Under the pieces are notes generated by a model that did no database searches, was not told where the DNA came from, and saw only the letters and a list, made by a program, of their open reading frames with translations. A stretch of DNA of 6,457 bases, from contig JAHEGL010000115.1 of the NCBI GenBank assembly GCA_024645145.1, forward strand, positions 1 through 6,457, read 5' to 3'. This DNA is from Planktotalea sp. GTDB taxonomy: Bacteria > Pseudomonadota > Alphaproteobacteria > Rhodobacterales > Rhodobacteraceae. Position 1 is the stretch's first letter; each line of letters opens with the position of its first letter. Shown piece after piece: positions 1-6,457 of the stretch. The position numbers and the translations under genes were made by a program.

Positions 1-35
1 TTGTCGCCGCAGACTCAGAACCTGTACTAACAGAG

Positions 36-257
36 TTCTCTATATCCGGTCCCGACACGGTAATGTTTGATATCAACACCTATACAGGTTAAGTGACTGT
101 CAAAGATTGGTTTGCGCCGACGGAAGGCGACAACTGGGACGCGGACGAAAACGGTGTCTACGAATTTACGATCACCGCAAATGCGCCTGATGGCACAGTC
201 ACTGACACGCCAGCGTCTTTGACGATCACAGCTGAGGGCGAATACATCTTTGATGTA
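36..257 (+). repeat. Adhesin-like domain repeat, copy 1 of 2 (contains in-frame TAA)
   Basis: This 74-codon unit aligns without gaps to 330-551, with 37 of 74 residues identical. Shared features are a Phe-x-x-Ser-Gly start, a Thr-Gly turn, the core DWF followed by GDNWD and DENG, and the motif APDGTVT. The acidic turns suggest a calcium-binding, cadherin- or Ig-like extracellular beta domain, but I do not recognise a specific family. The TAA at 90-92 falls where copy 2 has Val. A Glu codon (GAA) there before mutation is plausible but not provable from this window. A Pro/Glu-rich linker (258-329) joins it to copy 2. Confidence 0.65.
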
Positions 258-329
258 CCCGATCCCATTGTTTTGCCCGAACCAGAGCCAGAGCCTGTCA
301 TTCCAGACCCGGTTCCGTTTGGAACAATT

Positions 330-551
330 TTCACGCTGAGTGGTGACGACGCTGTTGTCTTTTCTATTGACGAAACCACAGGTGTCGTAAGCTTAAGCGA
401 TTGGTTCACTCCTGATCCCGGCGACAACTGGGATTTGGATGAAAATGGTGAATACCTGTTCAATATCGTGGCGACTGCGCCGGACGGCACGGTCACGGTG
501 ATCCCGGGCACGTTGGTTTCCAATGAGGATGGTACGTTTGAATTGAATGCC
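330..551 (+). repeat. Adhesin-like domain repeat, copy 2 of 2
   Basis: This is the second copy of the 74-codon unit, exactly 294 nt (98 codons) downstream of copy 1 and with no internal stop. DWF (399-407), GDNWD, DENG and APDGTVT are all conserved. The perfect register with copy 1 shows that no indel has accumulated in this part of the damaged gene. More copies may lie upstream of the window. Function is inferred only from the domain style typical of secreted RTX proteins. Confidence 0.65.
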
Positions 552-581
552 CCAGTTGTCGAGGTATTGCCTGATACGACT

Positions 582-680
582 GATCCGGTAGACCCAGTCG
601 ATCCTGTGGACCCAGTCGATCCGGTAGATCCGGTAGATCCGGTAGATCCGGTAGATCCAGTAGATCCAGTAGATCCAGTA
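582..680 (+). repeat. Eleven tandem 9-bp units encoding (Asp-Pro-Val)11
   Basis: Eleven consecutive 9-bp units each encode Asp-Pro-Val. The first four mix GAT/GAC, CCG/CCA/CCT and GTA/GTC/GTG. Units five to eight (618-653) are identical GATCCGGTA, and units nine to eleven (654-680) are identical GATCCAGTA. The identical runs point to recent expansion by slippage or unequal recombination. In the protein the stretch would be an extended, acidic Pro-rich linker between the repeat domains and the jelly-roll-like domain. The 9-bp unit preserves frame whatever the copy number. Confidence 0.95.
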
Positions 681-704
681 GATCTACCTTTGGTCGGCAC
701 GCAA

Positions 705-1154
705 CTGTTAATTAACGGTGAGCTGGATGCTGGTGTTGGGTTTGAAGCCAATGACACAGCCGCTGATCTTGCCGGCTGAACAACGTCTAGCGGAACCACG
801 GATGTATGGGGCGACGGCTTCTTTGGTGTGAACACACCAGACGGCGGCAACTTTGTACAGCTAGATACAGGTGCCGAGAGTGGCATCGATACGCTTACGC
901 AGTCTGTGCGCACGATTGAAGATGATGAGATGGAGCTTCGCTTTAGTGGTGCCCAACGCTTTGGCGAAAGCGAAAGCATCGAGGTCTATTTTGGTGGTGA
1001 ATTGATTGATACTGTCACGCCAACAGGAAGCGAGAGCTAGGACACCTAATCTTATACAGTCACAGGCACAGGCGGTATTGACACTTTGGAGTTCCGCAAA
1101 GTTGGAGCTGAAAGCGACGGCTCCGGTCCGTTCGTAGATAACGTAAGCCTTGTC
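705..1154 (+). other. Jelly-roll-like (carbohydrate-binding-module-like) domain region with three in-frame stops
   Basis: Reading through the stops gives about 150 residues. They begin with LLINGELD, continue through VWGDGFFGV, DGGNFVQLD and IEVYFGGELI, and end with VTGTGG, LEFRKVG and FVDNVSL. From memory this matches a beta-sandwich domain found beside RTX repeats in Rhodobacterales secreted proteins, where an N-terminal NGSFE-like strand and a C-terminal DNVSL strand bracket the fold. TGA 777-779 sits where such domains often have Trp (GWT before VWG), and TAG 1038-1040 also fits a Trp position. TAA 1047-1049 precedes SYTVTG, where Tyr or another residue would fit. Carbohydrate binding is a guess from fold resemblance. 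Confidence 0.5.
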
Positions 1155-1313
1155 AGCGCCTCCCCTGATGCGCCAGCGCTTGAATTGCTGCCAGATCTGA
1201 CCAGTGATCTACTGGATTCGCCAGATCTACCTGTAAGACCAACGCCAACACCGGAGCCAGAAGGCATCCCAGGCCAGTTGTTCACAGGAACGGCCGCTGG
1301 TGAAACGCTCACA

Positions 1314-2213
1314 GGGACAGCGGATGACGACACGTTGAACGCGGGTGAAGGCGATGACGTGCTCAATGGCCTTGCAGGCAACGACATTCTTGTTGTGGGT
1401 GCCGGAACCGACGCCATGGATGGTGGCGCGGGTGCCGATACATATGACATCGACAATTCCCCAGTAAACACCGTTGGGGTGGATGTCGATCTCACAGCAG
1501 GCACTGCGGGTGTTGATACACTCGTGAACGTTGAAAACGTGCTAGGTGGTGATGGCGATGACACGATTGCTGGTACAGGTGGTGACAACCTTCTTTCTGG
1601 CGGCGCTGGCAATGATGTTCTGACGGGTCTTGCAGGCGAAGACGTGCTGCTTGGTGGTCTTGGCAACGACACGCATATCAGTGGCGAAGGGGATGACATT
1701 CTTATCGCGACCGAAGGCGTGAATGTTTATCAAGGTGGCGTTGGCGATGACGCGCTGATCATCAACAGCTCAACTGTGCAAGCAACGGCCTTCAACATCA
1801 ACCTTGAGACAGGAACAGACATCTTCGGTAACACCTATTCAGGCATCGATGGCGATCAAGGCGATGACAGCTTCACCGGTGACGACAATGACTTCCACAA
1901 CGGTGGTAATGGCGATGACGTCTTTATCGCCAACACTGGCAGCAACAGCTACTTTGGTGGCAACGGGATCGATACGCTCCAAATTGAAGGGACGACCGAA
2001 GATAGCGTCAGCTATGCGATCGACCTTGAAGAAGGCATCGACGATCAAGGCAACACCAGCTTTGGCGTTGAGAACATCAATGCAGGATCCGGCGATGATG
2101 CGTTGACAGGCAGCACCGCAGACAATACTTTGAGCGGTGGCGCAGGTGACGATACGCTTTTCGGTGGGGGTGGCGCTGACACGCTCACGGGTGGTGCAGG
2201 CAATGACGCCTTC
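1314..2213 (+). repeat. RTX (hemolysin-type) calcium-binding nonapeptide region
   Basis: About 300 residues contain many glycine/aspartate nonapeptides of the GGxGxDxLx type. Clear examples are GEGDDVLNG, GGAGNDVLT, GGLGNDTHI, GGNGDDVFI, GGAGDDTLF and GGAGNDAF. Nonapeptide blocks alternate with spacer strands built on a hydrophobic-Asp-Leu core (VDVDL at 1479, FNINL at 1791, YAIDL at 2013), each followed by a Gly-rich turn and a new RTX block. In this family the repeats form a calcium-loaded parallel beta-roll outside the cell. The block contains no stop codon. Its motif quality is still high, which suggests that inactivation of the gene was recent. Confidence 0.9.
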
Positions 2214-2459
2214 GGTATCAGCCTAGAAGCAGGCAGCGTTGAAATTACCGACTTCACGCAAGGCGCTGACCAGATTGATCTAAGTGGTGTCACCGATGTG
2301 GCGAACTTTGACGATCTTGCAGACTTCTTGCTGACGGGGGGCGGGTCTTCCACGTTGGCGTTTGATCTGGATGGTACGGATGCGTTGAGCGTGATCATCC
2401 AAGGCGAAGAAGAGCTGGAAGAAGCAGACTTCATCTTCGCATCGACGGACCTACTCTAA
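2214..2459 (+). other. C-terminal type I secretion-like tail
   Basis: After the last RTX block the chain continues with EITDFTQGADQIDLSGV and then an acidic, non-glycine-rich segment. Further on it reads ADFLLTGGG, LDGTDALSVIIQG and ADFIFA, ending at TAA 2457-2459. This layout (ITDF, a D-x-I-DLS strand, then Ile-rich strands and a final ADFIF-like strand) is the usual C-terminus of RTX proteins exported uncleaved by ABC transporter/TolC systems. The export machinery itself is not in the window. Confidence 0.65.
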
Positions 2460-2480
2460 ACGCTTTATAAATTTCAGCGA

Positions 2481-2513
2481 ACGGCCCTCTGAGCACTCTC
2501 AGCGGGCCGTTTT
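2481..2513 (+). terminator. Intrinsic terminator of the RTX gene
   Basis: A 13-position stem (2481-2493 with 2498-2510) has one mismatch at its eighth position and a 4-nt loop CACT, beginning ACGGCCC and ending GGGCCGT. TTTT follows at 2510-2513, then CGTTT. It starts 21 nt after the stop at 2459, so it fits a factor-independent terminator for the + strand. Read on the - strand the stem is followed by TCGCTG, with no U-run, so it should be inefficient for the mur operon. Confidence 0.9.
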
Positions 2514-2557
2514 CGTTTGCACGATCCAAACGATGGCATCTTCCAACGCTTTGGAAA

Positions 2558-2572
2558 GCCCTAGGTAAGGGC
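2558..2572 (-). terminator. Possible weak terminator hairpin after mraY
   Basis: On the - strand, 25 nt past the mraY stop, a 5-bp GC-rich stem (GCCCT/AGGGC) with a 5-nt loop is followed by TTT. The stem is short and the U-run poor, so this could equally be chance. The rest of the 137-nt gap between the convergent genes holds only the strong + strand terminator. Confidence 0.3.
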
Positions 2573-2596
2573 CAGGGCGTACTCCGATGCGAGCGC

Positions 2597-3679
2597 TTAG
2601 CGCACTTTCAAGGTCGCAAGACCAATGATCGCAAGGATGAGCGAGATTATCCAAAATCGAATGACGATTTGCGGTTCAGCCCAGCCCTTCTTTTCGTAGT
2701 GGTGATGGATCGGTGCCATCAAAAACACACGCTTGCCTGTGCGTTTGAAGTAGAGCACCTGAATGATGACCGACAACGCTTCGACCACAAACAAACCACC
2801 CACAATGGCGAGCACCAATTCGTGCTTTGTCGAAACCGCAATCGCCCCCAATGCACCGCCAAGCGCGAGCGATCCTGTGTCGCCCATAAAGACAGCAGCG
2901 GGTGGTGCGTTGTACCAAAGAAAGCCAAGACCCCCGCCAAATATACCAGCCGTAAAGATCAAAATTTCGCCAGTCCCGGGCACATAATGCACGTCCAGAT
3001 ATTCAGTGAAATCGACGCGACCCACCGCATAGGCGATAACGCCCAGCGTCCCTGATGCAATCATCACCGGCATAATAGCCAGCCCATCAAGACCGTCGGT
3101 CAGGTTCACTGAATTTGCCGCGCCTACGATCACGATCACAGCGAAAGGAACAAAGAGATAGCCAAGGTTGATCAGCGTATCTTTGAAAATCGGCAACGCG
3201 AGTTGGTTTTGTAACTCTGGTGGGTGATATTGTGCTGCCCAAAAGCCAGCGATCGCGGCAACGGTGAAGCCCAAGAGCAAACGGACCTTGCCAGACACGC
3301 CCGCAGTGTTTTGCTTGGACACTTTCGCGTAATCATCGGCAAACCCGATTGCACCGTAAGATATTGTAATAAAAAGAACAATCCAGATAAACGGGTTATC
3401 AAGTCGCGCCCACAACAGCGTTGATGTCAGCAATGCACCTACGATCAAAAGACCGCCCATTGTCGGCGTCCCTGCTTTGACGAAATGTCCCTCGGGAACA
3501 TCATCGCGGATAGGTTGGCCTTTGCCTTGCCGACGGCGCAGCACGTTGATCAAAGGTTTGCCAAACACAAATCCGAAGATGAGCGCCGTCAAAAACGCCC
3601 CGCCTGCACGAAAGGTGATGTAGCGAAAGAGGTTGAAAAAATCGCCCCCATCAGAGAGAGCGGTTAACCAATACAGCAT
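2597..3679 (-). CDS. mraY: Phospho-N-acetylmuramoyl-pentapeptide-transferase
   Basis: MraY is an integral inner-membrane enzyme. It transfers phospho-MurNAc-pentapeptide from UDP-MurNAc-pentapeptide to undecaprenyl phosphate, giving lipid I and UMP, the first membrane step of peptidoglycan synthesis. The 360-residue length is normal for the family. Multiple hydrophobic segments span the chain. Hallmarks are KAGTPTMGG (69-77 region), GFADDYAKV with the adjacent catalytic Asp pair at 115-116, NLTDGLDGLA (192-201), FMGDTGSLALGG with Asp267, and MAPIHHHYEKKGW with the His triad at 325-327. These match the magnesium- and substrate-binding residues known for MraY. The ATG start abuts the murF stop (TAA then ATG with no gap), with AAGGA (3690-3694) 10 nt upstream, so translation is probably coupled to murF. 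It is the last gene of the operon in this window; the gap to the convergent RTX pseudogene follows, where murD would usually come next. Confidence 0.98.
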   Translation of the reverse strand: MLYWLTALSDGGDFFNLFRYITFRAGGAFLTALIFGFVFGKPLINVLRRRQGKGQPIRDDVPEGHFVKAGTPTMGGLLIVGALLTSTLLWARLDNPFIWIVLFITISYGAIGFADDYAKVSKQNTAGVSGKVRLLLGFTVAAIAGFWAAQYHPPELQNQLALPIFKDTLINLGYLFVPFAVIVIVGAANSVNLTDGLDGLAIMPVMIASGTLGVIAYAVGRVDFTEYLDVHYVPGTGEILIFTAGIFGGGLGFLWYNAPPAAVFMGDTGSLALGGALGAIAVSTKHELVLAIVGGLFVVEALSVIIQVLYFKRTGKRVFLMAPIHHHYEKKGWAEPQIVIRFWIISLILAIIGLATLKVR

Positions 3680-5125
3680 TTAAACATCGTCCTTTTCGGA
3701 GGTCTTTGGGATCGTATGACCCAATTTAGCAACAGCGTCCACCACGCGCGAAAGACCCATTGAAAGGGAGCCTTTTGCCAGCACAACGTCACCTGCATCA
3801 AGGTCATGGCCGACAAAACCAGCCATTTCTGTGCTGTGCTCGGTCCAGTGACCTTTTTTCGCATCAGGCAGCGCATCATAGCAGTGACGCATCAAGGAGC
3901 CCACGCAATGCACAACGTCGATTTGCGCAATGCTCGGCAGCTCTGCCACCGCTTGGTGCATCGCAATTTCATCTGGACCAAGCTCTTTCATATCGCCAAG
4001 GTAGGCAATGCGCCGCCCCTTGGAGACACGACCGATATCATGAGTCACTTTAGCCGCGGCCAACACATCCAATGCTGCGCTAAGCGAGGTCGGATTGGCG
4101 TTATAAGCGTCATCAATCAATTCAAGCGTCATGCGACTGTCCGCAGGATCAAGCGCGATCTCCTCACGCGCACCACGTCCCGTAAACGGTGTCCAAGTCG
4201 CGATGGATTGCGCGGCCAGCGCGAGATCGACGCCAAGTGCTTGCGCACAGGCCAGCGCCCCCAGTCCATTCATCGCGAAGTGTTGTCCTGCGCTTTGGAC
4301 TTTGAACAACAAAGGCGCGCCCATAGCATTGGCCTCAACAATCGTTGTGTTGCCCTTTAACACAATGTTTTCGAGAGTGTATTCCTTGGCTTTTTGACCA
4401 AACCAAACAGCACTCACACCAAGCCTTTCAGCGACGTCTTCAAGAATTGCAGCTGTTGCAACATCCGCGTTAAGAACTGAAAGCCCGTTCGGCTCAAGCC
4501 CTTCCATGATAGATGCCTTTTCAGCGGCAATCCCTTCGATATTGTCGAAAGCTTCCAAATGGGCGGCGGCAACAGTGGTCACCAAACTCACATGCGGACG
4601 CGCCATTTTGGCGAGCGGTGCGATTTCACCGGGGTGGTTCATCCCGATTTCGATCACAGCGTATTCCGTATCGATTGGCATGCGTGCAAGGGTCAGCGGC
4701 ACACCCCAATGATTGTTGTAACTCGCAACAGACGCATGAGTGCGCCCTTGCGCGCTAAGCACATCGCGCAGCATCTCCTTGGTTGAGGTTTTGCCTACAG
4801 AGCCAGTAATTGCTACGACACGCGCATCGGTGCGCGCACGTCCTGCGCAGCCAAGATCTTCCAGCGCCCTCAACACATCATCTACAATGAGCAGAGGCGC
4901 ATCTTGCGCAACGCCGTCTGGGATATGGCTCACTAGCGCCGCCCCTGCCCCTTTGGCCAGTGCCTGCGCGACGAACTCATGCCCATCGCGCGCAGCTTTC
5001 AACGCGACGAACAAATCGCCTGCCTCAATCGTGCGTGTATCGATAGAAATTCCGTTAACATCCCAGTTACCAACCGCTTGACCACCTGTTGCAGCGGCCG
5101 CGTCTTTCGCGCTCCAAAGGGTCAT
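3680..5125 (-). CDS. murF: UDP-N-acetylmuramoyl-tripeptide--D-alanyl-D-alanine ligase
   Basis: MurF is a cytoplasmic ATP-dependent Mur ligase. It joins D-Ala-D-Ala to UDP-MurNAc-L-Ala-D-Glu-meso-DAP, completing the UDP-MurNAc-pentapeptide that MraY then uses. At 481 residues it is a normal full length. The N-terminal substrate domain includes SIDTRTIEAGDLFVAL (27-42). The central ATPase domain has the P-loop TGSVGKTSTKEM (107-118), SYNNHWGVPLTL (135-146), EIGMNHPGEI (159-168) and HLEAF (189-193). The C-terminal domain shows DDAYNANPTS (338-347), YLGDMKELG (375-383) and LAKGSLSMGLSRVV (449-462). The ATG overlaps the murE stop by 4 nt, and a strong AAGGAG lies 7 nt upstream inside murE, which supports this start. 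The stop TAA directly precedes the mraY ATG. No residue expected for catalysis appears to be missing. Confidence 0.98.
   Translation of the reverse strand: MTLWSAKDAAAATGGQAVGNWDVNGISIDTRTIEAGDLFVALKAARDGHEFVAQALAKGAGAALVSHIPDGVAQDAPLLIVDDVLRALEDLGCAGRARTDARVVAITGSVGKTSTKEMLRDVLSAQGRTHASVASYNNHWGVPLTLARMPIDTEYAVIEIGMNHPGEIAPLAKMARPHVSLVTTVAAAHLEAFDNIEGIAAEKASIMEGLEPNGLSVLNADVATAAILEDVAERLGVSAVWFGQKAKEYTLENIVLKGNTTIVEANAMGAPLLFKVQSAGQHFAMNGLGALACAQALGVDLALAAQSIATWTPFTGRGAREEIALDPADSRMTLELIDDAYNANPTSLSAALDVLAAAKVTHDIGRVSKGRRIAYLGDMKELGPDEIAMHQAVAELPSIAQIDVVHCVGSLMRHCYDALPDAKKGHWTEHSTEMAGFVGHDLDAGDVVLAKGSLSMGLSRVVDAVAKLGHTIPKTSEKDDV
3690..3694 (-). promoter_or_regulatory. Probable ribosome binding site of mraY
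   Basis: AAGGA on the - strand lies inside the last codons of murF, 10 nt before the mraY ATG. Spacing is slightly long. Because the murF stop abuts the mraY start, coupling with murF termination probably contributes to initiation. Confidence 0.6.
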
Positions 5126-6457
5126 GCGCGATCTCCTTCCAATGCAGCGACTGCGACGCTTGCTTGTTCACAATCATCAAACGGGAAGATCGTGTCGCCA
5201 ACGACTTGCCCTGTTTCGTGACCTTTGCCTGCAATCAACAAAACATCGCCCGGCGCAAGCGCATCGACGGCGCGAAGGATCGCCTCGGCGCGATCTGCAA
5301 CTTCTATCGCCTCTGGCGCGCCCTCCATCACTGCCGCGCGTATCAGTGCCGGATCTTCAGATCGCGGATTGTCATCTGTCACGAACACCAGATCAGCATG
5401 TTCAGCGGCCGCCTGCCCCATAAGAGGCCGTTTTGAGGTATCGCGATCCCCACCAGCCCCAACAATTGCCAAAAGCCGCCCCATCACATGCGGGCGCATC
5501 GCTTTGAGTGCGGTTTCAACAGCATCCGGCGTATGTGCATAATCCACATAGACCGATGCGCTATTGGCACGCGTTGCTGCAAGTTGCATACGCCCATGAA
5601 CCGTCTCAAGATCACTCAGGGTATCAAAGACGCGAGCAGGATCTTCACCACACGCAATCACAAGACCAGCCGCGAGCAAGACATTTTCTGCCTGAAAACC
5701 ACCGATCAGGTTCAGACGCGCCTGAAACGGTCTATCATGCCATTTAAACAAAACGTCCTGCCCAGTGCCGTCAAAGCGTTGACCCAGCAGACACAGGTCG
5801 GCTTCAGGATCGCGACCGACACCAATCAATTCATGGCCATGGGACTGCGCGATCATCGCGACCTCTGCGCCCTTGGGGTCATCAAGGTTTACGACGGCGA
5901 CACCGTCATCTTGCAAAACACGCTTAAACAGCCCCATCTTAGCGTCAAAATACGCCTCGAACGTGCCGTGGTAGTCCAGATGATCTTGGGTAAAATTGGT
6001 AAATCCCGCAGCCGCGAGATCAACCCCATCCAAGCGTCGCTGATCAAGGCCATGTGACGACGCTTCCATAGCCGCATGAGAGATACCTTCGTGCGCCAGT
6101 GTCGAGAGTGTGCGGTGCAGCATGATCGGTTCAGGCGTCGTGTGCGCGAGCGGCAAATGCAAGCTCCCCTCTACGCCTGTTGTGCCAAGGTTCACGGCTT
6201 CCAATTCAAGAAGGTTCCAAATCTGGCGCACAAAGGTGCTCACGGAGGTCTTGCCATTCGTGCCTGTGACAGCCGTCATAACGGGGGGTTGCGCGCCAAA
6301 ATAAAGCGCTGCCGCAAAAGCCACGGCGCCGCGCGGATCATCCGTGGTAATCACGGCGGCATCCGCACCTGCCAATTCATCTACAGCAATTTCTGCACCG
6401 ACGGAATCGGTCAGAATAGCACTTGCGCCCATGCGCAGCGCATATTGAATGAACTCA
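5122..6457 (-). CDS. murE: UDP-N-acetylmuramoyl-L-alanyl-D-glutamate--2,6-diaminopimelate ligase (5' end off window)
   Basis: MurE is a cytoplasmic ATP-dependent ligase that adds the third stem-peptide residue. The frame stays open to the right edge: codons upstream of the ATG at 6430-6432 read EFIQYALR, matching the family's N-terminal domain, so that ATG is internal. About 445 codons are visible, and roughly 50 N-terminal residues are missing. Counting from that internal Met: P-loop TGTNGKTS (56-63), HTTPEP (97-102), MEASSHGLDQRRLDGV (122-137), NFTQDHLDYHG (146-156), and YFDAKMGLF (161-169), whose Lys165 fits the carbamylated lysine. Then come VDYAHTPDA (296-304), GGDRDTSKRP (327-336), the DDNPR motif (353-357) typical of enzymes using meso-diaminopimelate rather than lysine, and AGKGHETGQ (401-409). 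The stop TGA overlaps the murF ATG. Upstream, ftsI is the usual neighbour in alphaproteobacteria, but it is not visible here. Confidence 0.97.
   Translation of the reverse strand, partial: EFIQYALRMGASAILTDSVGAEIAVDELAGADAAVITTDDPRGAVAFAAALYFGAQPPVMTAVTGTNGKTSVSTFVRQIWNLLELEAVNLGTTGVEGSLHLPLAHTTPEPIMLHRTLSTLAHEGISHAAMEASSHGLDQRRLDGVDLAAAGFTNFTQDHLDYHGTFEAYFDAKMGLFKRVLQDDGVAVVNLDDPKGAEVAMIAQSHGHELIGVGRDPEADLCLLGQRFDGTGQDVLFKWHDRPFQARLNLIGGFQAENVLLAAGLVIACGEDPARVFDTLSDLETVHGRMQLAATRANSASVYVDYAHTPDAVETALKAMRPHVMGRLLAIVGAGGDRDTSKRPLMGQAAAEHADLVFVTDDNPRSEDPALIRAAVMEGAPEAIEVADRAEAILRAVDALAPGDVLLIAGKGHETGQVVGDTIFPFDDCEQASVAVAALEGDRA
5133..5138 (-). promoter_or_regulatory. Ribosome binding site of murF
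   Basis: The - strand carries AAGGAG, 7 nt before the murF ATG, within the last codons of murE. A near-consensus Shine-Dalgarno at ideal spacing fixes the murF start and suggests that ribosomes can initiate there as well as re-initiate from murE through the ATGA overlap. Confidence 0.85.

Larger units (their letters stand above)
1..2459 (+). pseudogene. RTX-type secreted calcium-binding protein, broken by four in-frame stops (5' end off window)
   Basis: One continuous reading frame (first full codon at 3) runs from beyond the left edge to TAA at 2457-2459. It is cut by TAA 90-92, TGA 777-779, TAG 1038-1040 and TAA 1047-1049. Homology-like signal continues across every stop in the same frame, so these are nonsense changes, not gene boundaries. 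Order of parts: two copies of a 74-residue domain (36-551), an Asp-Pro-Val linker (582-680), a jelly-roll-like domain (705-1154), a Pro-rich spacer (about 1224-1275), RTX nonapeptides (1314-2213) and a C-terminal tail (2214-2459). Intact relatives would be exported by a type I ABC/TolC system and fold on binding extracellular calcium, perhaps as adhesins or surface proteins. No catalytic domain is visible. The longest open pieces are 93-779 and 1086-2459. Neither begins at a convincing start: the first opens on GTG straight after a stop, and the second would need TTG inside the jelly-roll domain. Readthrough or sequencing errors are the alternatives. Confidence 0.8.

Noticed and set aside
582..680. 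CRISPR-like or regulatory direct repeat array
   Set aside because: The units are 9 bp, contiguous without spacers and in frame with the protein, so this is a coding minisatellite.
93..779. Treating the three + strand open segments as separate genes
   Set aside because: They share one frame, and single domains span the stops (the copy 1 repeat across 90-92, the jelly-roll-like domain across 777-1049). No segment has a credible start with a ribosome binding site.
158..979. Long - strand open frame (273 codons) with Ser-Thr-Gly repeats
   Set aside because: It is the antisense shadow of the Asp-Pro-Val array and neighbouring RTX frame. The Ser-Thr-Gly run is just the reverse complement of the 9-bp units, and no domain or good start supports it.
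1052..1699. - strand open frame (215 codons) opposite the RTX repeats
   Set aside because: Its low-complexity Ser/Pro/Ala composition is what RTX repeats give when read antisense; there is no recognisable motif.
3806..4360. + strand open frame (184 codons) inside murF
   Set aside because: It lies wholly antisense to a well-conserved murF and shows no family resemblance.
5488..6057. + strand open frame (189 codons) inside murE
   Set aside because: It is antisense to conserved murE motifs including the carbamylated-lysine region; it is a shadow.
5122..6432. Taking ATG at 6430-6432 as the murE start
   Set aside because: The frame remains open to the window edge and the upstream codons (EFIQYALR) fit the MurE N-terminal domain, so the true start lies outside the window.

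Overview
The window looks like the chromosome of a marine alphaproteobacterium, most likely Rhodobacterales (Roseobacter group). The evidence is the style of the three peptidoglycan proteins, the meso-diaminopimelate-type MurE signature, and an RTX-type secreted protein of a kind common in that group. This placement is inference from protein style and moderate G+C content; no marker gene is present to settle it.

Left part (1-2459, + strand): one long reading frame for a large secreted, calcium-binding RTX-type protein. It enters from beyond the left edge and ends at 2459. It holds two tandem copies of a 74-residue domain (98-residue period), a Pro/Asp-rich linker of eleven Asp-Pro-Val units, a jelly-roll-like domain, an RTX nonapeptide region and a C-terminal type I secretion-like tail. 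The frame is broken by four in-frame stop codons (TAA 90-92, TGA 777-779, TAG 1038-1040, TAA 1047-1049), but no frameshift is seen across about 2.45 kb. It is best described as a pseudogene disabled by point nonsense mutations. Stop readthrough or sequencing error cannot be excluded from the sequence alone.

Middle (2460-2596): a convergent intergenic gap with a strong intrinsic terminator for the + strand gene and a weak hairpin for the - strand operon.

Right part (2597-6457, - strand): a tightly packed segment of the dcw (division and cell wall) cluster, transcribed right to left as murE (5' end off the right edge), murF and mraY. murE and murF overlap by 4 nt (ATGA), and the murF stop directly abuts the mraY start. 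The three enzymes act in sequence. MurE adds meso-diaminopimelate to UDP-MurNAc-L-Ala-D-Glu, MurF adds D-Ala-D-Ala to make UDP-MurNAc-pentapeptide, and MraY transfers phospho-MurNAc-pentapeptide to undecaprenyl phosphate to make lipid I. The usual next gene, murD, does not follow mraY here; the RTX pseudogene lies there in the opposite orientation.

No RNA gene, CRISPR array, insertion sequence, attachment site or origin was recognised. I found no convincing evidence of a new system. The most notable feature is the frame-preserved RTX gene with four stops.
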